DNA from: Hyphomicrobiales bacterium
GTDB lineage: Bacteria; Pseudomonadota; Alphaproteobacteria; Rhizobiales; Xanthobacteraceae
Reading direction: 5' to 3'
DNA length: 39,657 nt
NCBI GenBank assembly: GCA_009377695.1
Contig: WHTP01000049.1
Coordinates: forward strand, 1 to 39,657
Shown here: positions 17,969 to 26,048 of the stretch, one piece after another
Layout of the letters: each line of letters opens with the position of its first letter
How positions within the stretch are numbered: the first letter of the stretch is position 1
The notes under the pieces: generated by a model
Told to the model about the DNA's origin: nothing
The model's input: the letters and a program-made list of their open reading frames with translations, nothing else
Databases searched by the model: none
Translations under genes and position numbers: made by a program

Positions 17969-18376
17969 CGCCCGACACGCCGCCAAGTATTAATCCCGCC
18001 AGTATTGGTTGGCATTCGTCCCGAATAGGCCATTTATGATGGCTCAGGGGCCTATGGTCACTGTTTTGCAGAAATCGTGCGCGGTGAAGTCGCTCGGTAC
18101 GCCGGGTCGCGGAGAATTGATCCTGCAAGAGCGAGAACAATCTAACAATTCCCGAGGCTTGCTTTGCCGTAGCGCATATTATGATCTTGTGCCAATTATG
18201 ATCTTGCGCTCAATAAAGAAGTCACTAAGAATATCAAAGCATATCTGGCCCCCCCGATTCTTGCGCTTTTAAGACGTTGAGAGGCTTTTATCGACCTATA
18301 TAGGTCGAAATACCTTATAAGCGCGATAGCAATCGGCAGGCGTCGTAGATCAATCGGGCAATAGGATCAGTATTCA
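17969..18376 (+). promoter_or_regulatory. Long AT-rich leader of mucR with palindrome and direct repeat
   Basis: This 408-bp gap lacks a supported gene and is visibly AT-rich from about 18130 onward. It contains an 18-bp perfect palindrome (tcgacctatataggtcga, 18291-18308) 68 bp before the mucR start, and a 15-bp direct repeat of type attatgatcttgYgc at 18178-18192 and 18195-18209. MucR/Ros proteins bind AT-rich sites with T-A steps and commonly repress their own genes, so these are candidate autoregulatory sites. A different regulator binding the palindrome is equally possible. Confidence 0.5.
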
Positions 18377-18793
18377 ATGAGCGACAACGGTTCAGGCGGA
18401 TCATACATCGGGCTGACGGCGACCATCGTCTCGGCCTATGTGAGCAACAATTCGGTGCCGGCTCAGGAACTGTCGAACCTGATCAACCAGGTCCACTCGG
18501 CGCTGACGCGGGTATCGACTGGGCAGGGCGATTTGCCGAGCGAGCCGTTGCGGCCGGCGGTCTCGGTCAAGAAGTCGATCACGCCGGAGCACATTGTGTG
18601 CTTGGAAGACGGCAAGAAGTTCAAATCGCTGAAGCGCCACTTGCGCACTCAGTACGGCATGACGCCGGAGCAGTACCGCGAGAAGTGGGGCCTGCCGGCA
18701 GATTATCCGATGGTTGCCCCCAATTACGCCGAGGCGCGCTCGCAACTCGCCAAGCAGATGGGCCTCGGCCAGCAGCGCCGCCGGCGCAAATAA
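18377..18793 (+). CDS. mucR: MucR/Ros-family transcriptional regulator
   Basis: A 138-residue zinc-finger-type regulator of the MucR/Ros family, global controllers of exopolysaccharide, motility and cell-cycle genes in alphaproteobacteria. The N-terminal oligomerisation segment (residues 8-48) precedes the DNA-binding domain [20 protein letters not shown] (73-92) and [18 protein letters not shown]. In Ros the finger ligands are C-x2-C-x9-H-x3-H. Here the positions are Cys75, Asp78, His88 and Gln92, so two classical ligands are replaced; some family members are known to fold without zinc. The C-terminus is a basic QQRRRRK. It stands alone behind a 408-bp AT-rich leader. Confidence 0.93.
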   Translation: MSDNGSGGSYIGLTATIVSAYVSNNSVPAQELSNLINQVHSALTRVSTGQGDLPSEPLRPAVSVKKSITPEHIVCLEDGKKFKSLKRHLRTQYGMTPEQYREKWGLPADYPMVAPNYAEARSQLAKQMGLGQQRRRRK

Positions 18794-18839
18794 GCCGACC
18801 ATCTTGGGTTGCACGCGGGCGCTTGTGGTAATGCGGGCG

Positions 18840-19292
18840 CTACTGCGTCATCGCGGCGCGCGCGTCGGTCTTGATGCGCTCGACCATCGACCGGAAGCCG
18901 TTCGAGCGTTGCGGCGTCAGATGCTCGCGCAAGCCCAGGCGGTTGAACAGTTCCACCGCATCGGTCGCGAGGATTTCTTTGGCGTGCTGGCCCGAGTAAG
19001 TCGCCAGCAGGATGGCGATCAGACCCTTCACGATGTGTGCGTCGCTGTCGCCGACAAAGGACAGGACGGGGCCGTCGGAACCGGCCGCCCGCACCGTGGT
19101 CGCGAGCCAGACCTGGCTTGCGCAGCCCTGGACCTTGTTGCGCTCGTTGCGGTCGCGCTCGTCGAGCGGCGGAAGCTTGCGGCCGAGTTCGATCACATAG
19201 CGATAGCGGTCGTCCCAATCGTCGAGCAACGAAAAGTCGTCGACGATGGCGTCGATAGGGATCGTGGCATTGGCTGCATATATGTCAGTCAT
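18840..19292 (-). CDS. sufE: SufE-type cysteine desulfuration protein
   Basis: A 150-residue SufE, which accepts persulfide sulfur from the desulfurase SufS and stimulates it for iron-sulfur cluster assembly. The acceptor cysteine is Cys57 in NKVQGCASQVWL, and DDWDDRYRYVIELGRKLPPL is the standard N-terminal region. It is not next to other suf genes, as is common in this group. The ATG at 19292 gives a normal length; the longer reading from 19355 adds a non-conserved leader. It lies 72 bp after the DUF5330 gene on the same strand. Confidence 0.92.
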   Translation of the reverse strand: MTDIYAANATIPIDAIVDDFSLLDDWDDRYRYVIELGRKLPPLDERDRNERNKVQGCASQVWLATTVRAAGSDGPVLSFVGDSDAHIVKGLIAILLATYSGQHAKEILATDAVELFNRLGLREHLTPQRSNGFRSMVERIKTDARAAMTQ

Positions 19293-19364
19293 ATCCAATA
19301 TATAGGCGAGATGGGCCGCCGAAGCCACGGCGCTGACAAGCAAATCCGGGATCAATCCTGGGTT

Positions 19365-19766
19365 TTATCCGCGGGCGCTGTCGCGCCGTTGCGGACCACG
19401 CCACGGCGGAGAAAGATCGTCCGGACGCAACGTATGCTGCGACGACCTTGCAGACGGCGGTCGCACGGAGCCGGTCGTCTGCACGGACGCGCTCTCGTCG
19501 TGGCCGAACCGCTCCTGCAGGAATTCATAGAGGATCTTTGCTCCGGCCTGCGCGCGGTGGCCGAGTGTCACTGCCGTTTGCGAGCCGACCTCGCAGACAT
19601 TGGGCTGCCGATCACAGAATTGCTGCATATCGGACATGGCCGCCTTCGCCGCCGAGAACGCATCACCGACGCCGACTTGTGATTGCGGCACGGGCTGCGA
19701 ACCGCCGCTCGGCAGCAAAATCAGCACGACGCCTAGCCAGAACGTCATCCGCAACAGGAACCGCAT
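19365..19766 (-). CDS. DUF5330 membrane-anchored protein
   Basis: A 133-residue protein with an N-terminal hydrophobic anchor or signal (MRFLLRMTFWLGVVLILLPSG), then the DUF5330-like core (DAFSAAKAAMSDMQQFCDRQ, PNVCEVGSQTAVTLGHRAQA) with two cysteines spaced like a disulfide pair, and a disordered arginine/proline-rich tail. The function is unknown; the family is typical of Rhizobiales. The ATG at 19766 has AGGG upstream. The longer reading from 19928 lacks support. Confidence 0.75.
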   Translation of the reverse strand: MRFLLRMTFWLGVVLILLPSGGSQPVPQSQVGVGDAFSAAKAAMSDMQQFCDRQPNVCEVGSQTAVTLGHRAQAGAKILYEFLQERFGHDESASVQTTGSVRPPSARSSQHTLRPDDLSPPWRGPQRRDSARG

Positions 19767-20160
19767 TTGATTGAGCCCTGCTTCCCCGCGGCATTGGTGC
19801 CGCCTCGAATGGGACCCTAACAGGCAGGCTTGAAAGCGCGGTTGGTCGCCAGCAGCGGATTTTGTCCAAATTTGACGCGAATGATCATCAAATTTTCGGA
19901 CAATTTGAATGAATTCAGACCGCGGCATTTGAGTTCAATGCGCCACAGTTTGGGAATCGCGGGCTGTCTGTTTCCCGGGCCCAGCGCTGCCCCATCCTCC
20001 GATGGAAACCGATCGTTCACCATCTGAGCAAAATCGACGTACGAACTGTCATTAACGACCACCCCGGAGCGACCGATAAAGCAGCTGGGCGATAGCCTTA
20101 GCGTTCGCTTAAGCGGGTTCTGACACGATCCGGCGCTCAAGCAAGGGGAGCGCGTCTGCA
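19767..20160. promoter_or_regulatory. Divergent intergenic region with AT-rich hairpin
   Basis: This 394-bp gap separates the DUF5330 gene (minus) from the histidine kinase gene (plus). An imperfect inverted repeat, ttgtccaaatttga (19862-19875) against tcaaattttcggacaa (19888-19903), lies in a locally AT-rich patch and may be an operator or an RNA hairpin. A minus-strand reading ending at 19817 passes through it but has no clear start or family match. Promoters for both genes are expected here. Confidence 0.4.
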
Positions 20161-21996
20161 ATGTCGGACGTGCCTGGGTTCGTGGGTTCCTTCGCACCGG
20201 TACGCGAATACATTGACTCGCTGATACATCCGTCGGCGCAGCAGGACGCCCTGGCGACGTCGCGTCATCGCGCGTTCATTGCGCCGAGGCTGCTCGGCAG
20301 TCTGGCGGCGCTGGCTGCGTTCCCGGTCTATGTGAGCCTGCGCGGCGTTCCGAGCCTGCTCGAAGTGATCGTGTTCGCGTGGCTCATTGCGCCGATCCTG
20401 ATCGCCTACTTTCTCTCCCGCACCGGTCGATACGAGAGCGCGCATGTGCTCTCCTCGCTCGCCCTCACGAGTTTGGTGACCGCCGTCGCGCTCGAGACCG
20501 GCGGCATCGGATCGTTCGCAGCCATCTGGCTTGTCATCGTGCCGCTTGAGGCGGCGCTGTCATCGTCGCGCCGGGTGGTCGCATTGGCATCGACCTTCGC
20601 GCTCTGCGCCGCCGGGTTCCTGCTGCTGATGGGCCATCTCGGGCATCTGCCAGCCGCCGTGTCGGTCGAGCAGGAGCGGGCAGCGCTGGCCGCACTCGGC
20701 ATTGTGTCCGCATCGCTCTACGCAACCGGTCTCGCGCTTGGCGCCGAATCGCTGGCACGCACGAGCTTCTGGCTGCTCTACGCCGAGGAGGATCGCTACC
20801 GCCTGCTCGCTCGCAACATGACCGACGTGATCACGCGTCACGCCCGGAACGGCACGGTGCAGTTCGTGTCGCCGGCCGCTGAGCCGCTGTTCGGCGCCAG
20901 GGTGACGGATTTGCTCGGACACGGTCTGTTCGACCGCGTGCATGTCGCGGACCGTCCAGCTTATCTCACCGCATTGGCTGATTCCGCCTCGCATGGCGAC
21001 GGCCGTTCGGTCGAATTCCGCGTACGCAAGGCAGCGCCGGACGCCCCCACCGAGACATTCGTCTGGATAGAGATGCGCTGCCGCGCCGTCGATCAGGCCG
21101 GCTTCGACGGAACCGGCGAGCGCGAGGTGGTGGCGGTGATGCGCGACATCACCAAGCGCAAGAAGCAGGAGACCGCGCTCCAGGAGGCCCGGGCCGAGGC
21201 CGATCGTGCCAACGAGGCCAAGAGCCGATTCCTCGCGACCATGAGCCACGAATTGCGCACGCCACTCAACGCCATCATCGGTTTCTCCGAAATGCTGATC
21301 AATGAAGGATCGATGATGATCGACGCCAAGCGGCGTCAGGACTATGCGCACCTGATCAACGATTCCGGTCATCATCTGTTGGCGGTGGTCAACGGCATCC
21401 TCGACATGTCGAAGATCGAGTCCGGCAACTTCGAGATCACGCCGGAGCCGTTCGCGCCGTGGCAGGTGATCGAGGAATGCTGCGCGCTGCTCGGCTACAA
21501 GGCGCGCGAGATGGGGATTGATCTGGTCGTCGATCTTCCCGAAAGCCTGCCGAACATGGTCGGGGACAAGCGCTCGTTGCATCAGATCATGCTCAATCTG
21601 GTGTCGAACGCGATCAAGTTCACCAAGCGCGGCGGCAAGGTCACGGTGAGCGCGCGGTCCGGTGCCGCCGACGTCACGGTCGTGGTCGAGGATACCGGCG
21701 TCGGCATCGGGACCGAAGATTTGCCCCGCATCGGCGACCCGTTCTTTCAAGCCCGCTCGTCGTACGACCGGCGGCACGATGGCACCGGGCTCGGCCTGTC
21801 GATCGTGAAGGGCCTTTTGGGACTGCACGGCGGCCGGATGGAGGTCGAGAGTAAGCTGGGTGAGGGCACCCGCGTTACCATTCGCCTGCCGCTGGATTGT
21901 GAGATGGCGCGCAAACGCAGCGAGACCGCATCCGCGCGGCAGCCTACCCAAACCACCGATAATGCGTCAGACAATCGCGTGAGGATCAGTGCCTAG
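20161..21996 (+). CDS. Membrane-bound PAS-domain sensor histidine kinase
   Basis: A 611-residue hybrid-free histidine kinase. Residues 42-195 hold about six membrane helices, 210-332 form a PAS domain (ending [15 protein letters not shown]), and a coiled linker leads to HisKA with the phospho-acceptor His363 in [20 protein letters not shown]. The ATPase domain has the N box (LVSNAIKF, 480-487), G1 DTGVGI (511-516) and G2 GTGLGLS (541-547). The H box and [19 protein letters not shown] resemble the PleC/DivJ/PdhS-like kinases that control cell cycle and envelope in alphaproteobacteria. Which one is not decided. No response regulator is adjacent. The peptidoglycan-binding gene overlaps its end by 8 bp, so the two are probably translated together. 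Confidence 0.9.
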   Translation: MSDVPGFVGSFAPVREYIDSLIHPSAQQDALATSRHRAFIAPRLLGSLAALAAFPVYVSLRGVPSLLEVIVFAWLIAPILIAYFLSRTGRYESAHVLSSLALTSLVTAVALETGGIGSFAAIWLVIVPLEAALSSSRRVVALASTFALCAAGFLLLMGHLGHLPAAVSVEQERAALAALGIVSASLYATGLALGAESLARTSFWLLYAEEDRYRLLARNMTDVITRHARNGTVQFVSPAAEPLFGARVTDLLGHGLFDRVHVADRPAYLTALADSASHGDGRSVEFRVRKAAPDAPTETFVWIEMRCRAVDQAGFDGTGEREVVAVMRDITKRKKQETALQEARAEADRANEAKSRFLATMSHELRTPLNAIIGFSEMLINEGSMMIDAKRRQDYAHLINDSGHHLLAVVNGILDMSKIESGNFEITPEPFAPWQVIEECCALLGYKAREMGIDLVVDLPESLPNMVGDKRSLHQIMLNLVSNAIKFTKRGGKVTVSARSGAADVTVVVEDTGVGIGTEDLPRIGDPFFQARSSYDRRHDGTGLGLSIVKGLLGLHGGRMEVESKLGEGTRVTIRLPLDCEMARKRSETASARQPTQTTDNASDNRVRISA

Positions 21997-22828
21997 CAAA
22001 CGTCGTGACCCTGCCGTCGTCGTCGAACGACCAACGATCCTGGAGGCGCTCGGCTGGAGCAGCCGCGATGCCGTAGCGTTCATCGTCGCGGTCGCCGCCG
22101 CAATCTTGATCTTGATCAATACCTTGTTCCTGCAGGCAGCGCCGCATCCGGCGCCGATGGTCCAGAGCAGCGTCGCCGCGATCACGCCGCCAAGTCCGGC
22201 ATCGAACCCGCTATCAGGGGCCGGGCAGGGACCTGCGCTTGCGAGCGCGAACGGTGCCAACCCGCCGCGCGCGAAGTCCGACGAGAGAGCCGCACCCAAG
22301 GCCGATCACGGCAAGACCACGACGGCGTCGGTGACTCCGGCCGCACCGGCCACACCCGCTCGCCCGAGTGCGGCGATGGTTGCCGACATCCAGCGCGAAC
22401 TGTCACGCCGCGGCTTCTACGACGGGGTCGTTGACGGCCGCTACGGGCCGAGGACCGACGCGGCGATCCGCGACTTCGAGCAGGCTGCTGGCCTGCGGTC
22501 AGGCACCGAGGTGAACGAGACGCTGCTTCGATCGATCCGGAATTCGCTGGTCCGATCGAAAGCGGCTCTGCGTCCGCCGACGCCGATCCCGAATCCCAAG
22601 CCCGATCCGATCGCCGAGATGATTGCTCCCTCAAAACAGGTGGTTGCGGTGCAGCGAGCGCTCTCGGAATTCGGCTACGGGCAGATCAAGCCGACCGGTG
22701 TCCTCGATCCGGAGACCCAGTCGGCGATCCAGAAATTCGAGCGCGAACGCAAGCTTCCGGTCACCGGGCAGTTGTCCCACCGCGTCGTGCGCGAGCTTGC
22801 CTCGATCACCGGTCGGCCGCTGCAATAG
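21989..22828 (+). CDS. Membrane-anchored protein with two peptidoglycan-binding domains
   Basis: A 279-residue protein with one membrane helix at about 28-49, a long Ala/Pro-rich periplasmic linker (50-128), and two PG_binding_1 domains. The first is around 131-170 (IQRELSRRGFYDGVVDGRYG, then AIRDFEQAAGL) and the second around 218-275 (VQRALSEFGYGQIKPTGVLD, then AIQKFERERKLPVTG). No hydrolase domain is present, so it probably tethers or senses the wall. The GTG start at 21989 overlaps the kinase stop and has gagg upstream; no ATG fits. Its coupling to a membrane histidine kinase suggests it reports cell-wall state to the kinase, which is inference. Confidence 0.85.
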   Translation: MPSKRRDPAVVVERPTILEALGWSSRDAVAFIVAVAAAILILINTLFLQAAPHPAPMVQSSVAAITPPSPASNPLSGAGQGPALASANGANPPRAKSDERAAPKADHGKTTTASVTPAAPATPARPSAAMVADIQRELSRRGFYDGVVDGRYGPRTDAAIRDFEQAAGLRSGTEVNETLLRSIRNSLVRSKAALRPPTPIPNPKPDPIAEMIAPSKQVVAVQRALSEFGYGQIKPTGVLDPETQSAIQKFERERKLPVTGQLSHRVVRELASITGRPLQ

Positions 22829-22892
22829 GGCGATGATCTCGCCGGGTCACACCCGGTGACGACAACCGATGGATTCATCCTAACGGAACACG

Positions 22893-22973
22893 ATCTAGTG
22901 TGGTGGTGCAGAAGTCCGCATCATTCTCGCGGCGAGTCCGACATGCGGACTTCTGAACCAAGCCACACTAGAT
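22893..22973. repeat. Palindromic repeat A, left copy
   Basis: An 81-bp element with terminal inverted repeats atctagtgtgg/ccacactagat and an inner stem cagaagtccgcat/atgcggacttctg around an asymmetric loop. The loop allows orientation to be read. The right copy at 24216-24297 is the same element reversed, with three substitutions and one single-base indel by eye. Confidence 0.9.
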
Positions 22974-22984
22974 TCAAAGAGTTG

Positions 22985-23061
22985 GCTAGTGTCCTTCGAT
23001 TCCGAAGTTCGTATAAGAGGGCGCCGCGAAATGGTACGAACTTCGGAATCGGGACACTAGC
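22985..23061. repeat. Palindromic repeat B, left copy
   Basis: A 77-bp element with ends gctagtgtcc/ggacactagc and an inner stem gattccgaagttcgta/tacgaacttcggaatc. It begins 11 bp after repeat A and shares the terminal ctagtgt with it, so A and B look like one family. It covers the stop codon of the neighbouring methyltransferase gene. The right copy at 24129-24205 is reversed and differs at six positions without indels. Confidence 0.9.
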
Positions 23062-24124
23062 CAGCGTTCTTGTCGAACACCATCACCTTGGACACGTACG
23101 CCCTGGCGTCACGCCGGTGTGAGAGTCCGCAGCGGGCGGCGATCGCGCCAAAATCTTCGCTCAAATAGCTCTTATAGTACGGCTCATGGTAGTGCTGCGG
23201 GAAGCGCTCCAGCACGCCGTCGTAATCGGGCTCGTCGCCCCGCTGAAGCGAATCCATCAGGATCAGCCTCCCGCCGGGCTTGAGCACGCGCGCCGCTTCG
23301 GCAATCACGGCTTGGCGCACCTCTGGCGGCAATTCGTGCAGCATGAAGATGCTCGTTACCGCGTCGCAGCTGTTGTCCGGCGCCGGGATCGCTTCCGCAT
23401 TGGCGACCACGAAATGGGTGCGTGACCAGCGCTTGAGGTGACGCCGCGCGTGCCCGATATAGGCCTCCGACAGGTCGACGCCGATTACCGGCAGTCGCGG
23501 CCATGCCTGCTTGACAAAATCAAGGAAGCGCCCGGTGCCGCAGCCGATGTCGATCAGCCGCAATTTGCGCTGGTCGCGTCCAGCGAAAGCTTCCGCGAGT
23601 TGTGGCAGCGCCTGCCGCCGCATCGCATTGGCTGTTCCCTTGAACAGCACCTCGACCTGCGTATCGTAACGGTCGGCGGATTCGTCAGTCAGCCAGCCGC
23701 CCGATTGGAAATGAAAATTCTGCAGGTAGTAGTCCGGGCGCCGGCCGCGCGTCTTGACGTTGAGCACTTCGTGCGTCGCGTTACGCTTGCGACGCTCTGC
23801 GACTTCGGGAAGATCGCGGAAGAATAACCGGGAATGATCGAGCAACGTGAGGAGCGAGCCGTCGTGATCCGCGGGCAGGGGATAGATGCCGGCTTCGACA
23901 TTGGCGAGATCCTGCTCGAACAGCGCCGTCATATCGGCGTTCAGGCGCCGCTCGATGCGTGGATCGGATCGCCGCTTCGGCGGCGGGCTCTCGCCGTCCT
24001 GTTGCCGTGCCTGTTCCGCGAGCCGGCGCACGAGGTAAAGATGCCCAGCATACCAGGCCATGCGCGGGAGTTGCCTCGACGCATAGGCAAGGCGCGTCGT
24101 CAGTCGTGAGAGCGGGTGGCTCAT
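23057..24124 (-). CDS. Class I SAM-dependent methyltransferase, bracketed by repeats
   Basis: A 355-residue methyltransferase. The Rossmann core begins with motif I RLIDIGCGTGRFLDF (about 198-212), followed by PVIGVDLSEAYIGHARRHLK, FVVANAEAIPAPDNSCDAV and the UbiE-like ARVLKPGGRLILMDSLQRGD. The N-terminal 180 residues are helical and specific to this subgroup, with a DYYLQNFHFQSGGWLTDESA stretch. The acceptor is unknown; relatives act on lipids or small molecules. The stop codon TAG lies inside repeat B and only four bases separate the ATG from repeat B', so the gene fills the space between the repeats. No good ribosome-binding site stands before the ATG; any 5' signal comes from the repeat. 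Confidence 0.8.
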   Translation of the reverse strand: MSHPLSRLTTRLAYASRQLPRMAWYAGHLYLVRRLAEQARQQDGESPPPKRRSDPRIERRLNADMTALFEQDLANVEAGIYPLPADHDGSLLTLLDHSRLFFRDLPEVAERRKRNATHEVLNVKTRGRRPDYYLQNFHFQSGGWLTDESADRYDTQVEVLFKGTANAMRRQALPQLAEAFAGRDQRKLRLIDIGCGTGRFLDFVKQAWPRLPVIGVDLSEAYIGHARRHLKRWSRTHFVVANAEAIPAPDNSCDAVTSIFMLHELPPEVRQAVIAEAARVLKPGGRLILMDSLQRGDEPDYDGVLERFPQHYHEPYYKSYLSEDFGAIAARCGLSHRRDARAYVSKVMVFDKNAG

Positions 24125-24128
24125 GCTC

Positions 24129-24205
24129 GCTAGTGTCCCGATTCCAAAGTTCGTTCCATTTCGCAGCGACCTCGCATACGAACTTCGGAATCGAAGGACA
24201 CTAGC
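24129..24205. repeat. Palindromic repeat B', right copy, inverted
   Basis: This 77-bp inverted counterpart of the element at 22985-23061 has the same ends (gctagtgtcc/ggacactagc) and six substitutions. It starts four bases before the methyltransferase ATG and therefore forms that gene's 5' untranslated region and probably part of its promoter. Confidence 0.9.
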
Positions 24206-24215
24206 AACTCATTGA

Positions 24216-24297
24216 ATCTAGTGTGGCTTTGGTTCAGAAGTCCGCATGTCGGATTCGCCGCGAAAATGATGCGGACTTCTGAACCACCACACTAGAT
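24216..24297. repeat. Palindromic repeat A', right copy, inverted
   Basis: This 82-bp inverted counterpart of the element at 22893-22973 is separated from B' by 10 bp, mirroring the 11-bp A-B spacing on the left. The 232 bp from here to the FkbM gene contain no recognised feature except that gene's likely promoter. Confidence 0.9.
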
Positions 24298-24529
24298 TGG
24301 GCTTTTCTTTCACTTGCGCAAGGCCGCGAACGTGAAACCCATGGACTCAAATCCAAGGACCAAACCGTGCGCCCCTCATATCCAGAGAAGGGGACACGCT
24401 GCTATGAGCCGGGAATCCAGGACTGAGTAGAAGAACTGTGTAAGCGGGTGCCCGCATACATCGACAAACCAAGTTCGATCACATGTGGTAGGTGTGGCGT
24501 TCTGATGCACGCAGCTGTGAGCTAGTCGG

Positions 24530-25300
24530 ATGCCTCCAAAAACCTTCCACCACCCGATTGGCAGATTCGCGCAGTGGCGCCGCAAGTTCGCCGATCGGCT
24601 TGGACGCCGTCTCGGCCAAGCGCCGCGTGTCGTGCACGCGCAGGGCGCGCGCTTTCTCGTGGATACCACCGATTACATCGACCAGTGCATCGCCTGGGAC
24701 GGCATATGGGATGGCCCGCAACTCGATCGGCTCGCGGCCGTAAGTTTCACCGCACAACCCATTGACTACTTTATCGACGTTGGGGCCAACTCCGGGTTCT
24801 ACAGCGTTATGTTTGCGCTTCGAAACCTTGCTCGGCGAGTCGTCGCGTTCGAGCCTGATCCGGGCAACTACGCACGACTGATCGGCAACCTCACGCTCAA
24901 CGGACTAGACAGCCGAGTCGATGCGCATCGTCTCGCACTTGGCGATACCGACGGCGAGGTGACGCTTTACGAGGGCGCCAAGTGGAACAGGGGCGAGTCT
25001 ACAATTGCCGTACCGGAACAGACACCAAGGGAGATGACTCATGTGGTCCGGCAGGCGCGCTTTGACGAGAAATTCGCGCTGAGCCATGAGAAGATCATCA
25101 TCAAGATGGATGTCGAAGGCTACGAGTTTCACACACTCGCCGGGATGCAGCAAACCCTTCGCCGAAACGCCTGCTACGTTCAGGTTGAGCTATATTCAGA
25201 CCGGCTTGATGAGCTAAAGCGGCTCTTTGCCGATCTTGGCTACCGCTTTGTGCATACCGAATCGATTGATCATTTCTTTACCAACATGACGGACGAATAA
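24530..25300 (+). CDS. FkbM family methyltransferase
   Basis: A 256-residue FkbM-type SAM methyltransferase, a family that O-methylates sugars or secondary metabolites. Motif I is YFIDVGANSGFYSVMFALRN (about 79-98), followed by RVVAFEPDPGNYARLIGNLT and the late IIIKMDVEGYEFHTLAGMQ, all diagnostic. The C-terminus LGYRFVHTESIDHFFTNMTD also fits. Such genes often sit in surface-polysaccharide or genomic-island loci. The neighbours are a repeat-bracketed methyltransferase and ORFan-like genes, which points to an accessory region. The ATG at 24530 is the first in frame but has a weak ribosome-binding site. Confidence 0.88.
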   Translation: MPPKTFHHPIGRFAQWRRKFADRLGRRLGQAPRVVHAQGARFLVDTTDYIDQCIAWDGIWDGPQLDRLAAVSFTAQPIDYFIDVGANSGFYSVMFALRNLARRVVAFEPDPGNYARLIGNLTLNGLDSRVDAHRLALGDTDGEVTLYEGAKWNRGESTIAVPEQTPREMTHVVRQARFDEKFALSHEKIIIKMDVEGYEFHTLAGMQQTLRRNACYVQVELYSDRLDELKRLFADLGYRFVHTESIDHFFTNMTDE

Positions 25301-25333
25301 AGTGGGTGGCAGTAACGGCAAACCCAATGGGTC

Positions 25334-25576
25334 TCATTGGCGAGGCGGCGCTGCGTCTTGGCATACGTAGGGCATCGCGCGGAACAATTGCGCCATTCCG
25401 TGTACCTCACTCCAGCACGGTACTTTTGGCGCGCCGGCAAACGCTGCTTGTGCGCCGAACAGGGCTACGCCCGCTACAGCGCCTGTGACGCCAAGCCCGA
25501 TGATTCGGTCTGTCCTGAAGCCTTGCGCGTATGCGTAAAGGACTGCTGCCGCAGTCAATAGAATGATCGTGAGCAT
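25334..25576 (-). CDS. Small exported or membrane hypothetical protein
   Basis: An 80-residue protein of unknown family. It starts with a hydrophobic helix (MLTIILLTAAAVLYAYAQGF), has a second hydrophobic stretch ending AQAAFAGAP that resembles a signal-peptidase site, and ends with a short two-cysteine tail (VPCWSEVHGMAQ, MPYVCQDAAP). AGAGAGA precedes the ATG. It is convergent with the FkbM gene. Size and composition make it plausible but unproven. Confidence 0.5.
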   Translation of the reverse strand: MLTIILLTAAAVLYAYAQGFRTDRIIGLGVTGAVAGVALFGAQAAFAGAPKVPCWSEVHGMAQLFRAMPYVCQDAAPPRQ

Positions 25577-25767
25577 TGTTCTCTCTCTGGTTTGTGGGGC
25601 CTTTTTCTCGCCAGCACAAGCCTGACACCTGGGCCCGGCATCTACAATCAACGGCGACACGCGAAATGGTCGCATGTGCACAAACGTCATCTCAGTGTAG
25701 CGTGCTTCTTGTCTAGCTCCGCGCCCGTCACACGATCGCCTTAGGTCATAAGCCGAAGGACACGTCG

Positions 25768-25995
25768 ATGCTCTCAGCGACGGATTATCGACGATATGCG
25801 GATGAAGCTATCGAAGCGGCATGCAACGCCACGTCAGATGAAATTAGAAAGCACTTTCACGACCTAGCGAACACATGGATAGCCGCTGCTGCTGCCGCCA
25901 GGAGCGAAGAGAATATGTCGATTTCGCGCGAGCCGTTGAGCCAGGGGCGCCTGCATCATTCAACGGCATGCGATTTGATCTGGGCTCGCCCGTAA
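25768..25995 (+). CDS. Small hypothetical protein of Bradyrhizobium type
   Basis: A 75-residue protein beginning MLSATDYRRYADEAIEAACN and continuing KHFHDLANTWIAAAAAARSE. The DYRRYADE...LA.TW.AAA pattern matches a widespread family of tiny helical proteins in Bradyrhizobium-like genomes with no assigned function. AAGGA lies seven bases before the ATG, supporting real translation. The last 25 residues look non-conserved, so the 3' end may be altered. Confidence 0.6.
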   Translation: MLSATDYRRYADEAIEAACNATSDEIRKHFHDLANTWIAAAAAARSEENMSISREPLSQGRLHHSTACDLIWARP

Positions 25996-26048
25996 CACGG
26001 ATCAGCTTAGTTGTTAGTCGCCGCCCAGCGGGCAGATCCTCCAGGCCG

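Noticed and set aside
19817-20197. A 126-codon minus-strand frame upstream of the kinase
   Set aside because: No ribosome-binding site, no recognised domain, and it runs through the AT-rich inverted repeat. Part of it could be a tiny gene, but the evidence is too weak.
20560-21951. A 463-codon minus-strand frame opposite the sensor kinase
   Set aside because: The kinase on the plus strand has H, N, G1 and G2 boxes. The antisense translation shows no family features.
22893-24297. A CRISPR array or insertion sequence as explanation for the repeats
   Set aside because: There are only two copies of each element, each itself palindromic, with no regular spacers and no cas genes. The enclosed gene is a SAM methyltransferase, not a transposase.
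24298-24529. tRNA-like or attachment-site sequence next to the repeat cassette
   Set aside because: The string actcaaatcc resembles part of a T-loop, but no acceptor or anticodon stems can be formed around it.
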